A stretch of DNA of 11,006 bases, taken from assembly GCF_014384885.1 (NCBI RefSeq), contig NZ_JACRST010000039.1:1-11006 (forward strand), in the 5' to 3' direction. Made by a program: the position numbers and the translations under genes. The notes beneath the pieces are model-generated. The model saw nothing but the letters and a program-made list of their open reading frames with translations. It ran no database searches and was not told the origin of the DNA. Shown piece after piece: positions 5,986 through 11,006 of the stretch (within the stretch, counting starts at the first letter, position 1; each line of letters opens with the position of its first letter). This stretch comes from Ligaoa zhengdingensis. GTDB lineage: Bacteria; Bacillota; Clostridia; Oscillospirales; Ruminococcaceae.

Positions 5986-6057
5986 TGCCGCTAAGTGGCA
6001 AGCAATGCCTCTGTGGCCACAAGTGGCACAAAGGCGGCTTGTTGGGGCTCGCCCCAA
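5986..6057. other. Cluster of short inverted repeats, possible oriT
   Basis: Three hairpins sit in 72 bases just beyond the relaxase stop: 5986-6000 (TGCCGC-TAA-GTGGCA, one wobble), 6016-6027 (GCCAC-AA-GTGGC) and 6042-6057 (TTGGGGC-TC-GCCCCAA). Relaxase nick regions usually contain such inverted repeats near mob genes. I cannot identify a nick site, so this is only a candidate. Confidence 0.3.
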
Positions 6058-6065
6058 ACCCGTAT

Positions 6066-6088
6066 CTTCGGGCCAACATGGCCCGAAG
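6066..6088. repeat. Element-wide palindrome, copy 4
   Basis: CTTCGGGCC and GGCCCGAAG flank AACAT, a perfect 9-bp inverted repeat. It lies about 35 bases after the relaxase stop codon in the minus-strand direction. Confidence 0.85.
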
Positions 6089-6122
6089 TGTCAGCGTCGC
6101 TTTGCTCCTTGTTTTCATAATC

Positions 6123-7538
6123 TCAACGCTCCTTTTCATGCTTTCTGCCCGGCTCGGTGTAGCCCAGCAGAGTATCAATGTTCGCCTTGATCGTGACGAT
6201 CTCCTGCATATCCCGTCGTGCCTTTTGATATTCTCCATAGAGCTGTTTTTTCTTTGCTGTGAGCTTACGGCCTTCTTCCTTCAGCACATCCATTTTGGGG
6301 AGCTTTGCCCCGCCCAGCAGAGAGCGCATTTCCGCTTGTGCAGCCCGGTACAGTTCAAGGTCGGCCTCATGCTCCGCAAGGAATTTCCGGCTGTACTTCG
6401 TCGCCTTATACCGCTCAAAGACTGGGCGGGTTTTGGCATACTGAACCGTTGCGGCCTTTAGCCCGGCATTGGTTTTCATGGCCTGTTCCGTCTGCTTGAC
6501 CTGTTCGGAAATAGCATGGAAACGGTCTGCCGCCTCGGTGGCTTTCTGCGCCAACTGCTCATAATCGGTCAGGCCATTGTCTTGTATATAGGCAAGAGCG
6601 GCGGCCATCTGCTTAATGTTAAATACCTTCGCCCAGCGTTCATATCCCGGCCCCTTACCGGCAGCCAGCTTTGCTTGAATATCCACCGCCAGACTGATTT
6701 TCCGCTCCGAGCGCCCGGGGCGTTTTTCTTTGCCCTCAATGGCGGCCAGAACATCTTGCAAGTCGTAGCCGTCCCCCAGCGTGGAGGCTCGCAGACGGGT
6801 AAAGCGTTCCTGTCCCTGCCCGGTCAGCCGGAAACTGATACCGCCGCCCCGAACCGTCTTGACCTCATATCCGGCCCGCTTCATCAGATTGAGAAATTCG
6901 TCCAGATCAGCGGGGCGTTCCGCCAGCGCAGTATCAATGGCAAGGCGCAGCCTGTCCTGATAGGAAAGCGGCCCTTTTCGTTCTTTCTGCCATTCTCCAT
7001 AATTCCGATACTTACCCTTGCTCCGGGGCTTCGGGTTCTCCACAATGGACAGCCCGTTTTCAAGACACAGCCTGTCAGAGAGCCTACGGAGGGCAAAGCT
7101 GGAGCCCCAAAAATTTCGGAATTTCCGGGTGCAGTCAAGAGTGGTGGAGTTGTAATAAATGTGACAATGGATGTGCTGCTTGTCGGTATGTGTGGTAACG
7201 ATAAAAGCGTGCCGCCCCTTCGTCCAGCGCATAGCCAGCTCATAGCCGATACGGTTTGCCTCCTTCGGGGTAATCTCGCCCGGATAGAAGGAGTGTCGTA
7301 TCTGATAGCACAGCACATCATTTTCTTTCTTCTGTTCCCGGCCCGTCATAGCGGCATAGCTGGCCTTTGCCAACAGGAACTCGTCCGCCACGGTGGCCGG
7401 ATCACATTCATAAGCGGAGATATACTTTCCGCTTTCTGTTTTCTCCGGGTCCTTGCCATAGTCCAGACAATCCCGGATGGCCTCGGCAATCGTTTCGCCT
7501 TCACCCGCATGGCGTTGTAACAAAGTTGTGGTAGCCAG
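6123..7538 (-). CDS. Relaxase / mobilisation nuclease, VirD2-like
   Basis: This protein nicks the origin of transfer and pilots the strand into the recipient. The N-terminal relaxase domain has a probable catalytic Tyr27 in DYGKDPEKT and the metal-binding triad in HTDKQHIHCHIYYNS (His117, His122, His124, His126), as in the relaxase/mobilisation nuclease family. The segment STTLDCTRKFRNFWGSSFA is also typical. The C-terminal third is charged and helical, probably coiled coil. I start it at CTG 7538: AAAGGAGGG lies 7 bases before it, and the resulting beginning, (M)ATTTLLQRHAG, fits the usual MATT... start of the family. The in-frame TTG at 7523 has no properly spaced site, and a stop codon lies just upstream of the CTG. 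Length would be 471 residues. MobC is encoded upstream but is separated by the cargo insert. Confidence 0.92.
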   Translation of the reverse strand: MATTTLLQRHAGEGETIAEAIRDCLDYGKDPEKTESGKYISAYECDPATVADEFLLAKASYAAMTGREQKKENDVLCYQIRHSFYPGEITPKEANRIGYELAMRWTKGRHAFIVTTHTDKQHIHCHIYYNSTTLDCTRKFRNFWGSSFALRRLSDRLCLENGLSIVENPKPRSKGKYRNYGEWQKERKGPLSYQDRLRLAIDTALAERPADLDEFLNLMKRAGYEVKTVRGGGISFRLTGQGQERFTRLRASTLGDGYDLQDVLAAIEGKEKRPGRSERKISLAVDIQAKLAAGKGPGYERWAKVFNIKQMAAALAYIQDNGLTDYEQLAQKATEAADRFHAISEQVKQTEQAMKTNAGLKAATVQYAKTRPVFERYKATKYSRKFLAEHEADLELYRAAQAEMRSLLGGAKLPKMDVLKEEGRKLTAKKKQLYGEYQKARRDMQEIVTIKANIDTLLGYTEPGRKHEKER

Positions 7539-7590
7539 AAATCATCCCTCCTTTCCATGAGAAAAGGGCAACCCATTCAGACCGCCCCGA

Positions 7591-7613
7591 CTTCGGGCCA
7601 TCATGGCCCGAAG
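7591..7613. repeat. Element-wide palindrome, copy 5
   Basis: CTTCGGGCC and GGCCCGAAG flank ATCAT, a perfect inverted repeat. It lies between the small membrane protein's stop codon (4 bases away) and the relaxase ribosome binding site. Confidence 0.85.
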
Positions 7614-7617
7614 CTGT

Positions 7618-7908
7618 TTAACTTGCCAGAAACCGATACAGAGCGGATTTGCCTCCGTCCAGCGCCCAAAGAAGGGAGCCAGCCGCCGCTTGCAATCCAT
7701 ACGGCGAAAGAAGGAAAGCAAGAAACAGAAATACAATCCCGCCTATGGGTGTCGGCGTGAAAAAAAGAGCGACACCCAGCACCGCTAGGATCACAGAGGC
7801 AATCGTCAGCAGGACGGCACAAATATCAAATAGGAACACCAGCAGAGCCGCCAGAAGGGACAGCGCCAAAGCAAAGGGAGCGACCAATATTTTCAGCAGT
7901 ATCTTCAT
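7618..7908 (-). CDS. Small membrane protein, CD1845-like
   Basis: A 96-residue hydrophobic protein starting MKILLKILVAPFALALSLLA. Two or three membrane segments are visible (about 8-30, 33-53 and 57-77), followed by a short LLWALDGGKSALYRFLAS tail predicted to face the cytoplasm. It resembles the CD1845 family, small membrane proteins found near relaxase genes in clostridial conjugative elements; function unknown. AAAGGAGG is placed 7 bases before the ATG at 7908, so longer in-frame readings are not needed. It is the first gene of a short unit with the relaxase, driven by the promoter at 7940-7968. Confidence 0.85.
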   Translation of the reverse strand: MKILLKILVAPFALALSLLAALLVFLFDICAVLLTIASVILAVLGVALFFTPTPIGGIVFLFLAFLLSPYGLQAAAGSLLWALDGGKSALYRFLAS

Positions 7909-7939
7909 CTTCAAAACCTCCTTTATCTTTTCTATTTTC

Positions 7940-7968
7940 ATTTTACCATGCCTGCCTAGGGACATAAA
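7940..7968 (-). promoter_or_regulatory. Promoter of the membrane protein-relaxase unit
   Basis: On the minus strand TTTATG (7963-7968) and TAAAAT (7940-7945) are 17 bases apart. The layout matches the recombinase promoter exactly: same spacing, same ATGG before the -10 and same conserved element over the -35. Confidence 0.6.
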
Positions 7969-7998
7969 TGTTGCGAATAAATAGCGAAACCTGTCCCG
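7960..7998 (-). promoter_or_regulatory. Conserved upstream element, copy 2
   Basis: Matches 1643-1681 at 31 of 39 positions. This copy has a clearer terminal inverted repeat, GGGACA (7959-7964) and TGTCCC (7992-7997). It is probably an operator or activator site shared by the excision and mobilisation promoters. Confidence 0.6.
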
Positions 7999-8000
7999 GA

Positions 8001-8026
8001 GGCTCGGGCCATCATGGTTAAAAGCC
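8001..8026. repeat. Broken element palindrome, copy 6 (left half only)
   Basis: GGCTCGGGCCATCATGG matches the left arm and loop of the palindrome family, but the expected GGCCCGAAG right arm is replaced by TTAAAAGCC. The break coincides with the start of AT-rich DNA carrying the two plus-strand cargo genes. Confidence 0.65.
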
Positions 8027-8027
8027 A

Positions 8028-8056
8028 TTGTTTCATCAGAAAGAATATTGTATAAT
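8028..8056 (+). promoter_or_regulatory. Promoter of the two-gene cargo unit
   Basis: TTGTTT (8028-8033), a 17-base spacer and consensus TATAAT (8051-8056). The start of transcription near 8063 leaves a short leader and rules out the in-frame GTG at 8059 as a start codon. Confidence 0.75.
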
Positions 8057-8082
8057 CAGTGTGCGAGAGAGGGGTGATGGAT

Positions 8083-8274
8083 GTGCGAGAATCACAAAAG
8101 CAGTTGATTTTAATGGACTGCAAAATTATGATGAACAAATTAGGTGATATACCATTTGATATTTCCTTTGAAAAGCTTCAAACAGAGTTATGGAACATTG
8201 GAAACAAATATGGTATATCAGGACCAGAAGTGTTTAAGATACTTATGGATAATTTTCCAAAAAAGGGGGGATAA
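8083..8274 (+). CDS. Small unrecognised helical protein, cargo gene 1
   Basis: A protein of about 63 residues (65 if the ATG at 8077 is used). It contains ESQKQLILMDCKIMMNKLGD and ends YGISGPEVFKILMDNFPKKGG. It is soluble, with no cysteine motif or membrane segment. I do not recognise the family. The start is uncertain: AGGGGTGAT is a good ribosome site, 8 bases before GTG 8083 but only 2 before ATG 8077. Its stop is 3 bases before the start of the next gene, so the two are almost surely co-transcribed and translationally coupled. A small partner before a membrane protein is an arrangement seen in toxin-antitoxin and phage-defence pairs, but nothing here proves such a role. Confidence 0.7.
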   Translation: MRESQKQLILMDCKIMMNKLGDIPFDISFEKLQTELWNIGNKYGISGPEVFKILMDNFPKKGG

Positions 8275-8277
8275 GGC

Positions 8278-9150
8278 TTGAAAAAAAGCAGAAGTTTATT
8301 TGAAGCGTTTCGGGCACTAAAAAATTTGGTTCAAGTGCTATTTAAGAAAATGCCTGTCCTTTTTTTGGTGTTAATTTATTTAGTAGATTTAGGTATACGA
8401 AGCTACCTGTCAGAAGGATTTTCTACTACATACTTGTTAGGATTACTTATCCTTTTAATTTCGATAGGTATTTATGTCAGCACAAAAAGCTTTTCTGAAA
8501 CAACACTCAGCTTTGTATTAGGCGTACTAACGATTTACTCAATTGATTGGGAAAAGGCCAATATTACTTTATTTGTCATTTTATATTTAGCATATATTGT
8601 AATTGTGTTTTATGTTTCTGTTATAAGATTAGCGGCAAAGCAAGAAGTAATATTAAGCCAAGCTGCTTGTAAATTAGACATCAAAGACCATGATAGAATC
8701 TACAAACATCTAAAAGCTATTTCTCACACGACGACAAAATACAATCAGCTATCTATATTGGATAAAAGTGAAGTCATTCGATATTTGGCCTTTCGCCAAG
8801 TTATTACCGGCGAATATGAAGAAGCTATCAATGTAATCGAGTTAATCAAAAGCGTTTGTCAAACTGATATTATTTCTTGCTGTGAAATTTACTACGGTTT
8901 CTATGCGTACTGCTATAACAAGCAACCAAGAACTCCTAATATCTCCAGCGAGATTGAGAAGATGTTCGATAAAGTAACTACCCTTACCATGTCATACACA
9001 GAGTTTTTTAATGTTTTTGCCTCAACAAAAAGAATACTGGTTGAAGGGAAATTAACTTTTGAAAAGTATTTACTCGAAATAAGAGAGCTTTCACTTAAAG
9101 GATACAGTAGTGAAGATATAATTGATTTGATGAAAACAAAATACCTATAA
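8278..9150 (+). CDS. Unrecognised membrane protein with cytosolic helical domain, cargo gene 2
   Basis: A 290-residue protein starting at TTG 8278, supported by GGGGGG 7 bases upstream. The N-terminal part has four likely membrane segments (about 25-44, 51-68, 75-89 and 95-118). The rest (about 120-290) is a soluble helical domain with patterns such as YLAFRQVITGEYEEAINVIE and YYGFYAYCYNKQP that recall a degenerate TPR-type repeat. It ends with SLKGYSSEDIIDLMKTKYL. I do not recognise the family. The codon use is very AT-rich compared with the flanking mob genes and the strand is opposite, so it is acquired cargo. Membrane anchor plus helical sensor domain would suit a defence or signalling role, but this is inference. 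Confidence 0.85.
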   Translation: MKKSRSLFEAFRALKNLVQVLFKKMPVLFLVLIYLVDLGIRSYLSEGFSTTYLLGLLILLISIGIYVSTKSFSETTLSFVLGVLTIYSIDWEKANITLFVILYLAYIVIVFYVSVIRLAAKQEVILSQAACKLDIKDHDRIYKHLKAISHTTTKYNQLSILDKSEVIRYLAFRQVITGEYEEAINVIELIKSVCQTDIISCCEIYYGFYAYCYNKQPRTPNISSEIEKMFDKVTTLTMSYTEFFNVFASTKRILVEGKLTFEKYLLEIRELSLKGYSSEDIIDLMKTKYL

Positions 9151-9151
9151 A

Positions 9152-9193
9152 AATAGGAGGGATAAAAGTCGTACGACTTTTATTCCTCCTATT
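9152..9193. terminator. 42-base palindrome, probable bidirectional terminator
   Basis: Bases 9152-9172 pair with 9173-9193 at every position except one G-U wobble, giving a 21-bp stem with GTCGTACGAC at the centre and no unpaired loop. It fills exactly the space between the cargo stop (9150) and the mobC stop (9194), two convergent genes, so bidirectional termination is likely. There is no separate T-tract. Confidence 0.7.
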
Positions 9194-9535
9194 CTACTTT
9201 TGTACCAGCTCGGAGAGCTCCCGCAGCACCTTTGACACCTCGCCCCACAGCTTTTCATAGTCCCGTTTCAATCCGTCGATTTCCTCCGGGTACACGCCGT
9301 AGGTATGCGCGTGTACGGCGACCTGATTGAGATTGTTGGAACAGCGTCTTTGCAGAGAGATCAATTCTTTTATGGGCTCAAGGTCAACGTGCAGGATATA
9401 CCCGTTCAGAGCCATCTTCCGCACATAAGCCCCGGCGTTGGAAATGCCCGCTTCGGCCATCCGCTCATGGATGGCCGCCAGCTCGTCAGGCGTCACCATG
9501 ACGTGCAGATGGACTTTCCGCTTTCGGTTCTCCAT
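9194..9535 (-). CDS. mobC: MobC-like relaxosome accessory protein
   Basis: A 113-residue protein starting MENRKRKVHLHVMVTPDELA. The N-terminus resembles a ribbon-helix-helix DNA-binding fold (basic strand, then helices with ERMAEAGISNAGAYVRKMAL), followed by NNLNQVAVHAHTYG, which matches the conserved segment of the bacterial mobilisation protein MobC family, and a coiled tail. It probably binds oriT and helps the relaxase nick. Its ATG overlaps the stop of the preceding small gene by one base, so it is translationally coupled. It would normally lie next to the relaxase gene; here the cargo unit and a membrane protein gene intervene. Confidence 0.88.
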   Translation of the reverse strand: MENRKRKVHLHVMVTPDELAAIHERMAEAGISNAGAYVRKMALNGYILHVDLEPIKELISLQRRCSNNLNQVAVHAHTYGVYPEEIDGLKRDYEKLWGEVSKVLRELSELVQK

Positions 9536-9717
9536 CAGCGTTCCAGCTCCCGGCCCTTTCTGCGCTCTTTGGGCTCCTTCACTTTGTCCAGCGGCTTGGC
9601 GTCCAGCTCCGGGGGTGCAGGCTGGATGGGCGTGTTATTGGGTACGCCGTTGATCATGTTGCAGTTCTGCTCCGTGGAGAGCTCGGCGGTTTTCAGATAG
9701 TTGTCTTTTTCGTGCAT
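9535..9717 (-). CDS. Small protein, DUF4316-like
   Basis: A 60-residue protein with the segment NYLKTAELSTEQNCNMINGV near its start and a Pro/Glu/Lys-rich tail (PPELDAKPLDKVKEPKERRK). I associate the NYLK.AE.STEQN.N.I.G pattern with short proteins of clostridial conjugative elements, which I believe are classed as DUF4316; the family name is from memory. AAGGAGG precedes the ATG at 9717. It lies between a YodL-like gene and mobC with almost no spacing, in one operon. No enzyme motifs are visible. Confidence 0.8.
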   Translation of the reverse strand: MHEKDNYLKTAELSTEQNCNMINGVPNNTPIQPAPPELDAKPLDKVKEPKERRKGRELER

Positions 9718-9729
9718 GGCAATCCTCCT

Positions 9730-10320
9730 TTATCGTTCCTCATGGTTTTTATGGTTCCGCTTCTGGCTGGGCTCCTTCGGGGGTTCCTGCCCTCTGGCTC
9801 CATCTTTGAGCCGGGCGGTAATGGAGGGGCGCGCCCGGTCAGGATTGCCCGGTGCGGGTTTCAGTTCATAGTCCTCCATCTGTTTTTCGGTCAGTGGCTT
9901 CGCATAGGTCAGTTCGCCCCATGCCATCAGCCTGCCATTTGCCACAGGACGCCGCCTGTCGTCATCGTAGTTGACAATGGAAAGGGGCGGGTTATCCGGG
10001 GACTTCGGGTAGGTGCCTATGTCCACAGGGCGCTGGGTGGAATAGTAGCGGTAAACGCCCTCCGGGCCCAGCTCCGTATTTTTGACTGCCGCATGATAAA
10101 GGTACTGATAATCGTCCACCCGGCGATCAAAGTCTCGCTGCGCCCATTCCAGACTGTTTCCATAGCGGCCCCAGTAGTAATCCCGCTGGCCCTTTTCGCC
10201 CTCGGTAAACTGCCAAGTCACAAAGGGGTCTGGCGCTCCCGGATTATGCCCCAGCGCAAAGCCGTGTCCGCTGTCAAAAGTGGTTGTTTTCAAAATGGCA
10301 TAGCCTTGTACAATCTCCAA
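9730..10320 (-). CDS. YodL-like conjugative-element protein
   Basis: A 196-residue soluble protein beginning (M)EIVQGYAILKTTTFDSGHGF, with ALGHNPGAPDPFVTWQF, the aromatic RDYYWGRYGNS, a basic helix (RDFDRRVDDYQYLYH) and YYSTQRPVDIGTYP. This pattern is common in clostridial conjugative elements; I recall it as YodL-like, but no biochemical function is established. Start: TTG at 10320, with AGAAAGGAAG 6 bases upstream. The only in-frame ATG upstream (10353) lies in the loop of an element palindrome and would add an unlikely MLARGTERKYL extension. The C-terminus (about 170-196) is highly charged and probably disordered. Next gene begins 12 bases after its stop. Confidence 0.8.
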   Translation of the reverse strand: MEIVQGYAILKTTTFDSGHGFALGHNPGAPDPFVTWQFTEGEKGQRDYYWGRYGNSLEWAQRDFDRRVDDYQYLYHAAVKNTELGPEGVYRYYSTQRPVDIGTYPKSPDNPPLSIVNYDDDRRRPVANGRLMAWGELTYAKPLTEKQMEDYELKPAPGNPDRARPSITARLKDGARGQEPPKEPSQKRNHKNHEER

Positions 10321-10340
10321 GAGATACTTCCTTTCTGTAC

Positions 10341-10362
10341 CTCGGGCCAACATGGCCCGAAG
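10341..10362. repeat. Element-wide palindrome, copy 7
   Basis: CTCGGGCC and GGCCCGAAG flank AACAT. The pairing extends to a flanking A/T with one internal C-A mismatch, the same mismatch as copy 2. It lies just upstream of the YodL-like gene. Confidence 0.8.
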
Positions 10363-10391
10363 TGTGGTATGTTACGAAATAAGGGAGTAAA

Positions 10392-10424
10392 CGGGGCGGG
10401 ATGGGTTGCAGTATTCCCGCCCCG
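10392..10424 (-). terminator. 10-bp GC hairpin after the cysteine-rich gene
   Basis: CGGGGCGGGA (10392-10401) pairs perfectly with TCCCGCCCCG (10415-10424) around a 13-base loop. It lies about 30 bases past the cysteine-rich protein's stop. Only a short GTTTACT follows on the minus strand, so it may be a weak or Rho-assisted terminator or a 3' stabiliser. Confidence 0.5.
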
Positions 10425-10451
10425 GAAACACCCTCAAAAAAGCCCGGAATA

Positions 10452-10853
10452 TCAAGTCTTTGGAGGCGGCAAATCGTAACCGCCGCCCGGCCTTTTCTCC
10501 CGCATTTTCCTCATACGTTCCCGGCTTTTCCGGCGGTTTCCTTCGGTCTTACAGGCGTCGGAACAATAGGCTTGACGGCCTTCCGGTAAAAATGCCCGCC
10601 CGCAGACCGCACAGGCCCGAAACTCCGGGGAAATACCTTCCACGGTCAGCGCCGCAAGAAGCTCCGGGTCGAGAGGCAAGACGGCCTCCTGGAAATAGCG
10701 GCAGTATGCCCCTGTCCAGCATTTGTGCAGCATATAGCAGGCATAGTCCAGCGGCAGGCACAGGCCCGTTTCCCGGTCATAGTTGGCGCACATCCCCGTG
10801 ACAAGGGAACGGATTTCCTTCTTCTCGTCACGGGTCAGCTCCCGGGCGTCCAT
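10452..10853 (-). CDS. Cysteine-rich VLP protein
   Basis: A 133-residue protein with many cysteines. The N-terminal half has CANYDRETGLCLPLDYAC, later CWTGAYC and the AVLPLDP segment, fitting the cysteine-rich VLP domain of clostridial conjugative elements. The C-terminal half has CAVCGRAFLP and YCSDACK, a zinc-ribbon-like pair, followed by a basic helix (RKSRERMRKMREKR) that may bind nucleic acid. Metal binding is likely; function is unknown. The ATG at 10853 follows the stop codon of the upstream ORF with no gap (TGAATG), so translation is probably coupled. Confidence 0.85.
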   Translation of the reverse strand: MDARELTRDEKKEIRSLVTGMCANYDRETGLCLPLDYACYMLHKCWTGAYCRYFQEAVLPLDPELLAALTVEGISPEFRACAVCGRAFLPEGRQAYCSDACKTEGNRRKSRERMRKMREKRPGGGYDLPPPKT

Positions 10854-11006
10854 TCAGGACTTCGGGCCACGATGGCCCGAAGGGCGAGGCTCCACGATCA
10901 GCGCCCGGAACTTCTTCCGGCACTGTTTTTTCTTTCCTTTGCACTCCTTGTAATAACGGCATCCCTTACAAGGGTCGTCATTGTCCCAGCCGGGGTGCGG
11001 TACTTC
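10854..11006 (-). CDS. 3' end of a small cysteine-containing protein (partial)
   Basis: Fifty codons and a stop are present; the start is outside the window. A four-cysteine cluster (DPCKGCRYYKECKGKKKQC) suggests metal binding, followed by CRKKFRALIVEP. The final residues, RPSGHRGPKS, are encoded by an element palindrome, so the palindrome has been incorporated into or grown out of the coding sequence. The TGA abuts the next gene's ATG. I do not recognise the family. Confidence 0.7.
   Translation of the reverse strand, partial: EVPHPGWDNDDPCKGCRYYKECKGKKKQCRKKFRALIVEPRPSGHRGPKS
10860..10882. repeat. Element-wide palindrome, copy 8, inside a coding 3' end
   Basis: CTTCGGGCC and GGCCCGAAG flank ACGAT, a perfect 9-bp inverted repeat. 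It encodes the last residues of the partial ORF and ends 7 bases before the next gene's start codon. Confidence 0.85.

Noticed and set aside
6516..7520. Long plus-strand ORF of 334 codons opposite the relaxase
   Set aside because: It is the antisense shadow of the relaxase gene; no ribosome site and no recognisable domain.
9712..10479. Plus-strand ORF of 255 codons opposite the YodL-like gene
   Set aside because: Antisense shadow across two genes and an intergenic palindrome; composition is not protein-like.
1951..10882. CRISPR array interpretation of the recurring palindromes
   Set aside because: Spacing is irregular over kilobases, with whole genes between copies; no regular spacers and no cas genes.

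Overview
The window is part of a clostridial mobile genetic element, most likely an integrative and conjugative or mobilisable element (ICE/IME) from a gut Firmicute (Lachnospiraceae/Oscillospiraceae-like). The evidence is a large serine recombinase at one edge, a VirD2-like relaxase with a MobC accessory protein, and a set of small genes (cysteine-rich VLP, YodL-like, DUF4316-like, CD1845-like, a short sigma-70-like protein) that I know as companions of conjugation modules in these bacteria. Shine-Dalgarno sites are strong AGGAGG types and promoters are SigA-like. The backbone is fairly GC-rich. Two inserts, the ABC-F gene and a two-gene unit at 8028-9150, are clearly AT-rich.

Layout, following the backbone on the minus strand from right to left: the end of a small cysteine-containing ORF (cut by the window edge), a cysteine-rich VLP protein, a YodL-like protein, a DUF4316-like protein and MobC. 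Then comes a plus-strand AT-rich cargo pair (8083-9150), followed by a small membrane protein, the relaxase, and a short inverted-repeat-rich stretch that could hold oriT. A plus-strand XRE regulator (5588-5953) follows, then an ABC-F ATPase with an elaborate attenuator leader (3583-5488), a sigma-like protein, two tiny conserved proteins and the serine recombinase. The left element end is probably just beyond position 66. I infer that the type IV secretion genes lie to the right of the window.

How it works together: the recombinase excises and integrates the element, and MobC plus the relaxase process it for transfer. The promoters of the recombinase and of the CD1845-relaxase unit share a ~39-bp upstream element (1643-1681 and 7960-7998), so excision and mobilisation are probably co-regulated. 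The ABC-F gene is probably antibiotic-inducible ribosome protection: it has a strong promoter, a 29-codon leader peptide and two tandem intrinsic terminators before its start codon.

The most unusual features are: (i) a family of seven intact and one half GGGCC...GGCCC palindromes marking nearly every transcription-unit boundary of the backbone; (ii) the unrecognised two-gene cargo, whose promoter begins at the broken palindrome; (iii) the shared promoter/operator element; and (iv) the composite attenuator, whose second hairpin resembles the tet(M) leader as I remember it.
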